From the NCBI GenBank assembly GCA_903813345.2, contig CAIIXF020000010.1:25446425-25510424 (forward strand): a stretch of DNA of 64,000 nucleotides, written 5' to 3'. Of this stretch, positions 1 to 10,675 are shown one piece after another (the first letter of the stretch is position 1; each line of letters starts with the position of its first letter). The notes beneath the pieces are model-generated. The model was not told where the DNA came from and did not search any database. It saw only the letters and a program-made list of their open reading frames with translations. This DNA comes from Owenia fusiformis (taxonomy: Eukaryota > Annelida > Polychaeta > Sabellida > Oweniidae). Both the position numbers and the translations under genes were made by a program.

Positions 1-43
1 CCCAGCCAGTGATTTCAGTAACTTTTAGAGGGGATTGTACCTT

Positions 44-500
44 CAGTAAAACCTGTCAAATCCGAGGCACCAGCTAAAAGCGTTTGGATTAGGAGGTGTT
101 CACATTTTGAGGTTTTGCATTTGCAAGATTTTGGATTTTGAAGAAATAGGAACAAATTCTCAGTAAATATTTATAGTTCTTTTGACTTCATAGCTTTATG
201 GCATTACAGTGACATGAGAATCCGATTCAAATGAATTTAGTCATTCTAGAAAGCCCCACCATGAGTCAGATCATTCATTTTTTCAAATATTTGAGCAATT
301 TTATATGGAACATGTGATATTTCATGAAAAGTGTTCAGATTAGATAGGTTAATTTTTCAAATATGACTGTTCACTGTTCAAATTGGGAGGTGTTCACATT
401 TCATTGTTTTTTAACATTTGAGTCAATAGGAGGAAAAATGGGACCAAAAAATGTTCAAATTGGGAGGTGTTCGGATTAGCGAAGTATATAGGTTTTACTG
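44..500. mobile_element. Small TIR element, pogo/Tigger-like MITE
   Basis: The left end reads CAGTAAAACCTGTCAAATCC and the right end is its approximate inverse, GGATTAGCGAAG then AGGTTTTACTG followed by TA. CAGTRAAACC-type ends with a TA target are typical of pogo/Tigger-like Tc1-mariner relatives. The interior has no coding frame and repeats a GGGAGGTGTTCA-like motif about four times. The left TA is not intact (TT). Family assignment is inference. Confidence 0.4.
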
Positions 501-1065
501 TACTACAATTGTTTCCAATATTTTGGAGGAAAGAGTACATCATTCCAGAGAAATGACAGGTGACACACTACCATGGGAACTGGTCATATCAGATGTTCCC
601 ACGCTTTGCGTCCAGAAGAGGTCATTTCCCAGGGTTATAGATGAACCATCGGCCAATCAATGATATAGTTTACATAAGAGAAGTATGACTGTATGAATTC
701 TGGGGATTGCTGTTTTGTTGAGACAGATGAGAACAAAATTAACCCTTTGCAAACTGCCTCCAATCATCCAATACTTGGCTCAATCTAAGAGTGACCAAGT
801 GGATTGGTGAAACATTTAACAGGTCCCTCAGTGATCCGATATTTGTGCATTCTAATCTGTTTTTTATTGAATTCGCTTCTGATTTCGTAATTTACAGATC
901 TGATATTTATTGACTACTAAACTTTTAGAAGGTTTTCTTTAATAAGGCAATGTGAGTATGTGGAAATTGATATTTGTATATCCTGCCACCACTGCAAAAA
1001 AATAGACTTGCCCACTTGGTCTCTTGGATCCACTTGTAAAATATATATAAACGTTATGGGTGGCA
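501..1065. other. Intergenic, no gene seen
   Basis: AT-rich sequence with no splice-flanked coding frame, no long repeat and no recognisable RNA gene. It separates the TIR element from the 210 bp tandem array. Confidence 0.5.
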
Positions 1066-1695
1066 CATGCATGCGTTTAATAATTTAAACAAATCAAATT
1101 ACTGGATTTAATATGCATGAGCAAAAAAACAGAACCAAAAATAGACTGGCGCAGATACCCCCCCCCCCCCATTGCCCTTGTGCAATTCTTTATACTCTTC
1201 AACGGAGGAGGACAAGAAACAATCGATAGAAATCATTTGCTTGAATTCAGGAACTGTTTTCATTTCTCCTGGGACAATGCATGCGTTTAATAATTTAAAC
1301 AAATCAAATTACTGGATTTAATATGCATGAGCAAAAAAACAGAACCAAAAATAGACTGGCGCAGATACCCCCCCCCCCCCCATTGCCCTTGTGCAATTCT
1401 TTATACTCTTCAACGGAGGAGGACAAGAAAAATCGATAGAAATCATTTGCTTGAATTCAGGAACTGTTTTCATTTCTCCTGGGACAATGCATGCGTTTAA
1501 TAATTTAAACAAATCAAATTACTGGATTTAATATGCATGAGCAAAAAAACAGAACCAAAAATAGACTGGCGCAGATACCCCCCCCCCCCATTGCCCTTGT
1601 GCAATTCTTTATACTCTTCAACGGAGGAGGACAAGAAACAATCGATGGAAATCATTTGCTTGGATTCAGGAACTGTTTTCATTTCTCCTGGGACA
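1066..1695. repeat. Tandem repeat, three 210 bp units with poly-C tract
   Basis: Three near-identical units start at about 1066, 1276 and 1486. Each begins with a GCATGCGTTTAATAATTTAAAC segment, carries a C homopolymer (13, 14 and 12 C in order) and ends CATTTCTCCTGGGAC. Substitutions between units are few, so the duplication is recent. Apparent frames on both strands run through the repeat and change at the poly-C tracts, so they are not taken as genes. Confidence 0.9.
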
Positions 1696-2367
1696 CATCG
1701 TTTACTAACTGCATGCATAACTGAGTATAAAACGTCAATAAGTCAAAGGTGCAGTTCGAAGGGTTTTTATAACTTTCTTTTTGGCCCGCTTTTTGGACAC
1801 CCTGTAGGTCGAAAGTGCAGGTCGAAAGGTTTTTATAACATTCCAAAAATAAGCAATCAAATGACCATATTGAAACAGTTTATGTAAAAATAGAAACATT
1901 TATATTTATCCTAACTTTTGTATATTTCAGATAGTAATGTATAATGTGCAGCAAAGCTGTGGCCTTTTGTAATTTGGGGAGTTTCAGCCATGTTAATTTT
2001 TTTCGAAAATAACATGGCAGAGAAGTATCAAAATATAAGAGGACACAGATATGATAGCTAAACTACAAAACAAACTAAAATATACAAAAGTTAGGATAAA
2101 TATAAATGTTTCTATTTTTAAATAAACTGTTTCAATATGGTCATTTGATTGCATATTTTTTAAATTCAAAGTAGTCACAAACATTTCTGTTTTGACTATA
2201 CAGTAAAATTTTAATGTTTGTGAGTAGTTTGAATTTAAAAAATAAAAGCAATCAAATGACCAAATTGAAACAGTTTATGTAAAAATAGAAACATTTATAT
2301 TTATCCTGATTATTTATATTTATCCTGCATTTGACTGGACAAATGGGAACAACCCCAGCCTCAACAC
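1696..2367. repeat. Dispersed repeat, inverted and direct partial copies
   Basis: A motif starting near AAGCAATCAAATGACCATAT and continuing to ACTTTTGTATATTTCAGATA lies at about 1852-1935 (plus). It appears again inverted at about 2075-2155, and directly at about 2247-2315. The two outer arms around 1990-2070 form an imperfect palindrome. A further copy, including a GTGCAGCAAAGCTGTGGCC segment, lies at about 29690-29840, just upstream of the first visible DTWD2 exon. No coding function is evident. Confidence 0.7.
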
Positions 2368-2920
2368 TCACTCTAACTGTATGATCACTGTGTTTAAAGA
2401 ATCAAACCGTATGCTTATATATTTGTTGGTAACCACTTCGATATTATTAATCTGTAAGTTATGTTGTCCAGAACCTGTCATTTCTCCAATACGCAATAAC
2501 CCAAAAAAAGCTAAAAGGAACATAGCTGTATGAATTTGTTGTGTCCATTTATCTAAAAAGAGACAAGGTAAAACCTCGACCATAGCTTTTAACAACTGTA
2601 TTGTCACTGGCCGCCTAGTGCCAACCACAATGTTTTTGGACAACCCTTTAAGAGCCTGTTTAATGATAAAAGTATCAGAGGATTTTCATATCCATTGATT
2701 TTGTGATAATATGCCACTGCTGAAATAAAAGTATGAATTGAGGCTGAGGAAAACCCTTGTAAATGTAAATGAGCAATGAACAGTTCCATATGTTGGCTAT
2801 CAAGCGGAAATATAGAAATATTTGCCCAAAGGCCACTAATTTTTTCCATGTTCTCTTGTATAACTCTCTCGTTGCAGGCGCTTGGGCATTTCTAACTAAA
2901 TTTTTGAATGTAAGTCCCAA
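2368..2920 (-). pseudogene. Tyrosine recombinase fragment, element A
   Basis: Three overlapping frames (2920-2675, 2849-2604, 2643-2368) together cover the N-terminal SAM-like core-binding region and the start of the catalytic domain. The first shows a start like TFKNLVRNAQAPATRELYKR. The last has a segment AFFGLLRIGEMTG carrying the first catalytic arginine. The HxxR and tyrosine motifs seen in element B are absent because the sequence stops being similar near 2368. Frame changes make it non-functional. Confidence 0.7.
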
Positions 2921-3606
2921 TTTTTGGGCATTAAGTTCCCCTTAATGATCCTTTCCTGAGCTTGAGGATGTAGCAGTTGAAATCTCTGAAACATATTACG
3001 AGATGAAGCATCAGCAGCATTGTTCTCCATACCTGGTATATGTATTGCCTTCAACTGAATGTTATATTTTAAACAATGTAAAACTAGACTTCGCATAATG
3101 ATCATCACACTTTTGTCTTTTGAAATCGCACTATGTAATATTGAACATACTGCCTCATTGGCTGATCTTATCGTAATTGCCCTATTTGAAAACAGTGAAG
3201 ACCACAAATGTACTGCGACCATAATCGGAAATAATTCTGATATGACTATGTTTTCCGAGCGCCATTCAACCAGCCATGTTCCTGCAGCATACCCATCGTT
3301 ACATAAAATGCCAAAACCAATATTTTGGGATGCATCTGTATAAACAGTAGTACCTGACCTAGATTGCCATTCTTCGTCCATGTACATACTCTTTCCATTG
3401 AAACTTGTGAAGAAGGAGGACCAAATATCTAAATCTAACTTAGCCTCTGCTGTAAAACGTACATGCCAAGATAGTTCTCTCACTTCCATAGAAAGATTTA
3501 TAAGTCGTCTCAGAAATTTCCGCCCAAATGGTATTACCACCGTACAGAACTGTAAGTACCCTATCAAACTAAGTAAGCTCTTTCTTTGTGCATTTTTTAC
3601 GACCAT
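2896..3606 (-). pseudogene. RNase H domain with RT thumb remnant, element A
   Basis: A 236-codon open stretch beginning in the RT connection (LIGYLQFCTVVIPFGRKFLR). An RNase H fold follows: YTDASQNIGFG supplies the first Asp, ISELFPIMVAVHLW the Glu helix, and IRSANEAVCSIL occupies the place where element B has RSDNEAVCAIL. The second catalytic Asp is therefore Ala here, so RNase H is expected to be dead. It ends with an HIPGMENNAADASSR segment, typical of DIRS/Gypsy-type RNase H. It overlaps the RT frame upstream by a few codons and the recombinase frame downstream. Confidence 0.75.
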
Positions 3607-4297
3607 GAAATAACTCTATTAGGCCTTTTGCTTTTTCAAGTTTTTCATTGGGTAATCTTATCTCTCTTTTTACAGTATCTATTTCAATACCCGCGAAGAT
3701 CAATACCTGGCTGGGTCCTTCAGTCTTCTCTGGTGCTAATGGAACACCAATCTCATTACAGAACTTTTCAAACACTTTCAAACTGTCTGCGTATTTATCA
3801 TACGAATCCTCTATAATCAGAAAGTCATTGAGAATATGGAATACAGATTTTATATGTAATTTTTCAATGGCTACCCAATTCGTAGCTGAGTTAAGAAGTT
3901 CGAATATTTTACAAGAAATAGCTAAACCCATTGGTAGAGTACGTGATTTGTAAAACTAATCTTTGAATCTGAAACCCAGTAACCACTGGTCATCTGGATG
4001 TATCAGAATAATATCAAACGCCGATTTGATATCAACTTTTGCCAGATAGTATGAAGTTGTTCCGAACTTCACAAAATCTATCACATCCTGTACTGTGTGG
4101 TATTTCACTGATTTTTTTTGACTAGCATCTGTACTCTCATTTATTGATAAACCTTTAGGTGCAGACAAATTCTGAATTTTTCGAAACTTTCCAGGTACTT
4201 TTTTAGGAATTAAACCCATTGGAGAGATAACGAGTTTTTCAGGCTTATCTTTGAATGGCCCATCTAACACGGGGGTAAAGCAGACTCGATGATGCAA
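3569..4297 (-). pseudogene. Reverse transcriptase, element A
   Basis: Two frames, 4297-3956 and 3931-3569, make one RT region interrupted near 3940-3955. Visible blocks are VISPMGLIPKKVPGKFRKI (fingers), YLAKVDIKSAFDIILIHPDD (first catalytic Asp), MGLAISCKIFELL (palm) and FHILNDFLIIE at the active-site box. The active site is normally xDD, so the D to N change predicts an inactive enzyme. It is followed by VPLAPEKTEGPSQVLIFAG, shared with element B. Confidence 0.8.
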
Positions 4298-4565
4298 TGA
4301 GCTTGCTCGGCGGTATCATGACTGTGTAACGGGTCTTAATGTATACGTGTGCTCGGCGGTAGGTTCAAACAACGCGGATCCTCAAAGCATGTGCTCATGG
4401 TATATTCGTGTTTTAACACCCGTGTCTAACCTGCCCATCATGAGATCATTTTGAATTTTTGACTCCAACTCGGCTTCAAATAACTTTGCCGATTTAGCAT
4501 TTTTTGGCTCATGTTCTGATAGAGAGCCTGCAGACGGTATTCTAAAACCATGCTTTAACCCTGAT

Positions 4566-4895
4566 TCAAGACTCTACCAAATTTTTATTGTATCCATCCA
4601 AAAATGGGAGCAACTCTTTGACTTTAATTGGTGTGACTACTTCCTGTTTCTTTTCAGCTAGGTTTTTACCAGATGGATGGTACACCCTATCTACCAGTTG
4701 TGGACTTATATCAATTAATTTAGATGTTATCCCGATTTTAACCTGCTTTAATGATTTCCCTTCATCTATAACATCATCCTCAGACACATCGGCCTGACGG
4801 TACACCCAATCAACCCGATCTGTCTCCGAATAGGGCGGCTGTATTGACTTATCACTTAATCTAGATGTGAACTCTGCTTGATGTATCCCTAGCAA
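4566..4895 (-). pseudogene. Gag-RT linker region, element A
   Basis: A 109-codon frame ending in VTPIKVKELLPFLDGYNKNL. A motif of this kind (TP-x-K-x-x-x-L-x-x-x-L-x-x-Y) lies just before RT in elements A, C, D and E here, so it is a conserved part of the family polyprotein. Function is unknown. Sequence between 4298 and 4565 is degraded RT N-terminus (also containing a KHGFRI-like piece). Confidence 0.55.
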
Positions 4896-5029
4896 GTATG
4901 ATTCATCAAAAACATTCTGTCCTAACCATTCTTCATTATTCTTTCCTTTTGATTTTGGTCAACAACATTTTGTCCTAACAGATCTTTATCAAACATTCTT
5001 TCCTCTTGATTTAGGTCAAAAAGGCAGTT

Positions 5030-6148
5030 TCAGAGCTTCTTGACAAGTGTTTGCTTTATGGGTTTTGTCCTTATGAGTTGGGAAATTATGCGACCTTTTA
5101 CAATTGAGTCCCCCGAGCACTCTTGTCCCTTGTGAAAAACCCAGCAATACCCTGGTGGGATATAGGGCATCACCTTATCTGAGGATTCCTTTGATCTTTT
5201 TGTCCCCTCATGCTTGACCATGTCGGGCGCCCTTTTCTGTGCCTTGTCACCCCAATTTTCCCTTTGAGGCAACCTCATACATTCATGAAACAACATAGTA
5301 TTGAACGTAGCTCAAGAACATAGCCGATTGCCCCTTGCTTTCCTAAATTTATTGTCATACAACCCCCAATTTCTATTTTGCTTTTTAAGCTCATGTATCG
5401 TGTCTAGGAAACCATATCTGAAACTTCCCTGGGCGAATATTCCCCAACTAGTTTCATGTACACAAGATAAGCCTTAATGCCATTCTGGGAAGGTCAGATA
5501 TGCTTTCCCTTTTCGCTTCGTTATCAATTTTCCCTCTTTAATCGTGATCTTGCGGTCCTTAGCGAAGACATCATCTCCTTCACTATCCAGGTCGGATACC
5601 AATTTTGCCAAATCAATGTATTCGTTATTTTTAACTTTCTCTCTTAATTTCTGGGAAATCCCTGCAGTTAGAGATGATGAGGTACTTTCTAAAGGCATAA
5701 TATTCAATTGTGGAAAATTATTATTACTTAAGTTCTGTCCGGGATATTGATATTGACCAGGATTGACCAGGATTGTTATAGGCGAAGTTAAAGGCGCGCC
5801 CCCTGCCCCCAAGCCCTGATTTGGTGATGGTAAGTTATATATCCATGTGCTTTCCGACTCGTCTTCGAGTGAGTCGGCTCCTTTTGCCACTGGGAAATTC
5901 CCTTATACTTCAGTTACAATACTTGGCCGCTTTGTTTTCTTCAGTTTTGATTGTCTTTTTTTACCACTTATTATACATGCTTGTTTTTCTTTGGTTTGCT
6001 TTTGTAAAGATTGTTTATTTTCCTTAAGTTTTTTGATTTGTTTCATGATCCTTAGCTTTAGCACCTTATTCTTCAATCGAAGAACTTCTAATCTCTTTGC
6101 TTTTGAGTCCTTAGGTTCTTTAGATTTTACTGTCTTTTTTGTGTTCAC
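5030..6148 (-). pseudogene. Gag-like region, element A
   Basis: Frames 6148-5903 (Lys-rich, coiled-coil-like), 5890-5474 and 5296-5030. The middle frame is Gly/Pro/Asn-rich, then has LREKVKNNEYIDLAKLVSDL and AYLTFPEW, matching the EFIELSKL and YLTYPEWQRAF blocks of the other elements. The last frame has a partial zinc-finger signature (GYCWVFHKGQECSG) whose later Cys and His residues are lost. Frames shift between blocks. Confidence 0.6.
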
Positions 6149-7095
6149 TTTCTTTTCTTTGGCTATATTCTATAACATATAAAAGAGAAAACTGTACATG
6201 CAACCCCTATACTACTAAGCGACTCCTTGAGCAAAAGCAAGCACTCCTGGCTTACAGTTACCATGACAATTGGGACATGGGTCGAAGTACAGTCCTCTCA
6301 CTACTAGGAACTGACACAAACTTCCATAAAGACTTGCACTACTTAGATCAAAGCCTATAATTGCCATGAACTACTCTATGAATATAATATTCACGCAAGT
6401 CTAGACTACGTAAGAATTTGTAATAAAAATGGCTTACAAGGTAAGGCATTTCTACATTAAGAACATTACTTACCTTACTACGCTTGGCTATAGCGTTAAC
6501 TACATCTTACATATATATTCCACTTTTTGTTTATTTATTTTCTTTATATATATATAAACTATATATATGACTAGTTTCCTGTTTTACCCACTAGGGAAAT
6601 CTATATGCATGAAAGTTCTAGATTTTCTATTTAACTATAGCAAACCCATATTTCTAAGAAGCTTCCAAAGATAAAACCTACTCCAACTAAACTAGACTCT
6701 ATATTGGAAAGCAAACCAACCGAAACTATGGACTATTGTTTTATATTAATTTATTTTATTTAATTTGTTGTTATTTATTTATTTTCTTATGTATCTATAT
6801 TTATGATATTAGGCCTGAATAACTATCATGTTACCCATTTTTGACTCAAACCTAGCCTGTAATTTACAACATACATTATTACTTTGTAGACACTTCCTCT
6901 TCATCCCTAGAGCTGTGTTGACTGCATTTTGGAACTGCTTACCCCATTCAACCATGGGCCCCTGTTTTAGGTGTGTCCCATCCTTTAATTTCTGTTTAAT
7001 GTCTACTTCTATACCTCTCGTTCTTCAAAATATTATTCGTTTGTCTCTCTTTGACCGCTCGTTTAATTTCCTATTAACTTCATGATTGTATAATA
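6149..7095. other. Non-coding stretch between SGNH ORF and Gag, element A
   Basis: AT-rich DNA with several TATATATA runs (around 6545-6570) and TTTATTTATTTT tracts near 6740-6790. No supported gene. It may hold the element's promoter or internal regulatory sequence, but no motif decides this. Confidence 0.4.
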
Positions 7096-7649
7096 CTATT
7101 GCAGATTTTTAACTGTTTCATTTTTCATAAATTGTTTCAAATGTTTTGGGGCCAAATCTCTTGTAATCAATTTTCCTATCATCATTTTACCATCTCTGAC
7201 AAGATGCCTCTTGCACTTAAGAGCCAACTCCCATATTTTATTGACCATCATCTCACTCTCTTGTTCAATGGAAATTTCTAATTTTTTGGAAAGTTCTGAA
7301 ATGTCATTCCACCCGATTTGCATAAATCCACAATCGAAATGCCTCATCGGTATACTAGTGTCACTCATAATTTTTGACATCTTTTCAACTGTGCCCTTAC
7401 TCAGAAAAGTACATCTGGCCCTCGGAGGTACCAAAATCCATTTGAGCTTTTTTTCTTTTCGAGAGATTCCATCTTATTCTTAGGCCTAGGTGTTTCTTTT
7501 CTAACCTTTTCCATCTTTTGTTCTGAAATTGATTTTTCCACCAATGTCTCTAATCTATCTATATAAGAATGGCCTACGAACAATACCTTTGAAGTTTTTT
7601 CATTCATATTAGAAGATCTACCCTCAAAGATTGCTAGATTGCCTACCAA
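7096..7649 (-). pseudogene. SGNH hydrolase-like ORF, near element A
   Basis: Two frames (7649-7401, 7434-7096). The first carries VLFVGHSYIDRL, resembling SGNH block I (G-x-S/H near the N-terminus). The second has MQIGWNDISELS, resembling block III (G-x-N-D), followed by a Lys-rich C-terminal helix containing MMIGKLI. The same blocks appear at 21594-21238 (VWIVGTSHITRL, FIQGGGNDIS, VLIGKFIHR). SGNH/GDSL hydrolases are known accessory ORFs of some Ngaro-type YR retroelements and some CR1-like LINEs. The break between frames near 7420 indicates decay. Confidence 0.6.
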
Positions 7650-8401
7650 ACTGAAATTTAAAATTTAAACTGAATTTAAAGCAGATATATAGTTTAACAG
7701 TGATATAATTTGAATAGAATACAATTTGAACCTTAACATTTAATATGGCGTTTTCTGCTCGGACATTTCCGTGAATCTCCGGAGGTTGTCTGAACCTAAA
7801 TCATTCTTGTTCGTTGCGTATCTCGCTCCTAGCAAACCGCCATATTGGAAATGGGTCGAAAAAACATTCACTCGATGAACAATTTACAAGTCTTGACCGA
7901 AAAAGAAGTATTTCAGCGCTCCAATCACTCAACTACTAACAAAACTTCCTGACAAACCATACCCCTCTCCTTCAAGATAAAGAGATAGAGGGTATCTCCT
8001 CCCTCCTCTCCCCATCCCGAAGGATCGAAGTTCCATTTTTTTTTTTTAAAAAACTTTCTCTCAAGACTAACGATACTTACTTTATATAAAATATATCGCC
8101 GATACGTTACATGAAATAACAAAACTAGCATACAAAACAGAACCCCTCCCCCTCCAAACAAAAATATAGGGGGTCTCTCCTCCCATCTTCTCTCTGTTCA
8201 GAAGGACAGGAGTCCCATTTCTTATACTCTGTACGACTTAAACAATATTACTTCCCAAAATATCTATACTTAAATTGCACTATCACATGATATCATCCAC
8301 TAATCACAAAAATTAGCTATCACAGCAATGCCAAAGCAACATCCAAACTATCACATACCCCTACTTGCAGCATTTATAATGATTTCAGCCTCCACAAAGA
8401 T
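7650..8401. repeat. Spacer with two diverged copies of a pyrimidine-rich segment
   Basis: About 7936-8085 and 8117-8265 are diverged direct copies. Each has CAAAAC..., an ACCCCTC-rich run, AAATATAGGGGGT or AGATAGAGGGTATCTCC, CATC, GAAGGA and CCATTT. The copies lie just 3' of the element B recombinase, where split direct repeats are expected in YR elements, but this is only suggestive. No gene is seen. Confidence 0.45.
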
Positions 8402-9280
8402 TTACCTTACATATTTAAGAAATGCTGATGATGATTTCCACCATCCCAGTTTCATAATTTGTAAATCTGATAGACCCATTTGAGTATAATGAGTTGCACC
8501 TTCTATTCGGAAACTGTGAGAGGTTATAATTCTCTGTTTAACCCCTGCAAGTAACAGCACCTCTCTAAGGACTGACCGAAACCTTTCCTCTGAAATTGGT
8601 TCCCCATTTTTAACAAAAAGTGGGTCATTCTGCCAGTCCCTGGTGTGAATATACTGTAGTAATGCTCTTAGCGGGCAAACTTGGCTCACTGTCCCTTTAC
8701 AAATTTGGACACTGCATGGGCGTTGGCTGTGTTTGAAAGATTGGAAACGAACCACCAAATATTCCTTAGTCAATGATTGAATACTGTTAATAGATAAGTT
8801 ATGTGGTCCATTCCCGCACATTTTGCCAATTCTAAGCATCCAATAAAAAGCCAAGGTAAACATAACTTTAAACAAGCCTTCTAGAGAAGAATCTTATTAC
8901 TGCTTTAACTCCAGATAATTTTTTGCACATACTCTTTAATAAATGTAAGGTAATAGGTTGTTGGCAATCTGCTACACCTTTCAATGCCTGTAGCCCTTTT
9001 AAGCCTTCTTGTATATCAAAATGTTTTGAAGGGTCTGTAACCCCATTAACCTTGTGAAAATAGTCAACTGCAGACACAAAGGTCCTAATTGTTGAAGGGG
9101 CATAACCTTGTATATTAGGAGATAACTAATAAAATGTTTCAAATGAGCATGTGTTAATGGGAATATATCAACTTCCATCAACTGTCCAAAGTCTACCAAT
9201 TTTTCCCAAACACGTTGGTATAACACTTGAGTTCCTTTAGCTTTTGCATTGTTAACTAAGCCTCTAAATGTATTATCCAA
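8402..9280 (-). pseudogene. Tyrosine recombinase, element B
   Basis: Frames 9280-8999, 9077-8868 and 8875-8402 form one recombinase. N-terminal core-binding part: FRGLVNNAKAKGTQVLYQR. Catalytic part: LAFYWMLRIGKM (first Arg), PLRALLQYIHTRDWQNDPLF, then TSHSFRIEGATHYTQMG (HxxR box), GWWKSSSAFLKYVR ending with the candidate nucleophile Tyr three residues from the stop. These are the R-H-R-Y residues of the lambda-integrase/Cre-type fold used by DIRS elements. Two frame breaks (near 9040 and 8870) make the copy defective. Confidence 0.8.
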
Positions 9281-9660
9281 TTTGCTGGTTTCAAATCATT
9301 TGGGATGCTTCGTGATTGCAGATCGGTCGCTGGTAACAACTCTCGGAACTTCTGGAACAAATTTTGAGACAAACTATCACTTACATGTACTTCATTGTCT
9401 ACTCCAGGCAAGTGAATTTCCCTAAGTAAAATGTTCTTACTTAAACATTGGATTACCAATTTTCGTAACAATACCATCAATATTCTGTCTTTGGAAACAC
9501 CTTTGTTCAAAATGGCACACACAGCCTCATTATCGGATCTAACAGTGATTGCCTTATTAGCAAATTCCTTCTCCCAAACAAAGACAAGACAATAGGATAA
9601 AGCTCTAATATGGTAATATTGAATCTTTTCCAACTGGGCGGTCAAATACCTTGTACCCAT
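9256..9660 (-). pseudogene. RNase H domain, element B
   Basis: A 134-codon frame with AITVRSDNEAVCAILNKG (catalytic Asp retained) and REIHLPGVDNEVHVSDSLSQ. The N-terminal TDAS strand lies in a different frame around 9690-9720, so a break separates it. It overlaps the recombinase start by 25 bases, as in element A, suggesting the intact element had overlapping or fused frames here. Confidence 0.7.
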
Positions 9661-9709
9661 TGATTCCCTAACACAGCCCCAAACCTGATCGTCTGTGAAG
9701 CATCGGTTA

Positions 9710-10608
9710 CTAAGTTATTGCCTTTCCTGTCTTGCCTCTGCTGTGAAGCTCCCGAACACGCATAGTGAGGTTGATCAAACGGCGTAAAAAAGTTCTCCTT
9801 AAAGGTATGATAATATCACAAAATTGTAAATAACCTATTATACTTAGTATTTCTCGTTTGGTACAATTCACGCATCTCTGGTATGTAGCTATGATATCTC
9901 TGGCTTTTTGAATTTTATCTGCTGGCAAATGCAACTGTTTCTGCAATGTAGTTCTATGCCAATAAAACATAAAACCTGACTAGGACCTTCGGTTTTCTCT
10001 GGAGCTAGAGGTATACCCATTTCGGCACAAAATCTTTTGAACACTTCAGGGCTACTTACCCCTTCTTGGAAGGACATTTCAAGAAATAAAAAATCATCTA
10101 GGATATGTAGCATGTTATTCACACCCAGCTTATTCACAGCAATCCAATTTATAGCAGTACTAACCATTTCAAAAACTTTACAAGAAATTGACAAACCCAT
10201 AGGGAGGGTTGTACCATAAAAGTATTCACCTTCAAACTTACAACCTAACAGATGTTGATCGTCTGGATGTATCTGAATCATACCTGTCTTTACCAAAACC
10301 ATAGGGTAGTTTGACGCTTTTATAATTTCAACCGCATCCTGCACTTTATGGTAATGAATAGTTGCTAGCTCAGAGTCAATGCCCTCATTGATCGAGATCC
10401 CTTTGTGTGTCGATAAATGATGAATTTTTCGAAATTTCCCCAGCACCTTTTTTGGTACCAAGCCTATCAGGGAAACAACTAACCCAGCCGGTTTGATCGA
10501 AAATGGACCGATAAGTTTACCTTCATTCAAATCTTTCGCAATCTTATCTTTCATTTCTTTATTTTGTGTAAAAGCTGATTTGAGGTTTCCAGGTTCCCCT
10601 TTAGGCAA
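9710..10608 (-). pseudogene. Reverse transcriptase, element B
   Basis: The 239-codon frame (10608-9889) holds VVSLIGLVPKKVLGKFRKI, INEGIDSEL, HPDDQHLLGCKFEGEYFYG, LPMGLSISCKVFEM, LHILDDFLFLE (intact DD pair) and MGIPLAPEKTEGPSQVL. A second frame (9970-9710) continues into the connection domain with SIIGYLQFCDIIIPLRRTFLR. The aspartate expected in the block KVDIKSAF is replaced by a short deleted version near VLVKTGMIQIHPDD, so the copy lacks its first catalytic Asp. Confidence 0.8.
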
Positions 10609-10675
10609 AGTACCTTCAAATGGTATCCTAAAACCTTCCGAAAATCTACTGATGATTTGATTCTTTAATGTCTCA

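Larger units (their letters stand above)
2368..7649 (-). mobile_element. Tyrosine-recombinase retroelement A (decayed)
   Basis: Reading down the minus strand: an SGNH hydrolase-like ORF (7649-7096), a Gag-like region (6148-5030), a linker (4895-4566), reverse transcriptase (4297-3569), RNase H (3606-2896) and the N-terminal and core part of a tyrosine recombinase (2920-2368). This domain order without integrase or aspartic protease is that of DIRS/Ngaro-type elements. The element is broken by many frame changes and stops, its RT motif is LNDF instead of LDDF, and the recombinase lacks its C-terminal catalytic block. Whether the SGNH ORF belongs to this element or to the 3' end of element B is not proven; the same SGNH-then-Gag arrangement recurs in element D. 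Confidence 0.75.

Noticed and set aside
1108-1887. Short frames with GGGG or PPPP stretches
   Set aside because: They read through the poly-C tracts of the 210 bp tandem repeat and repeat with it.
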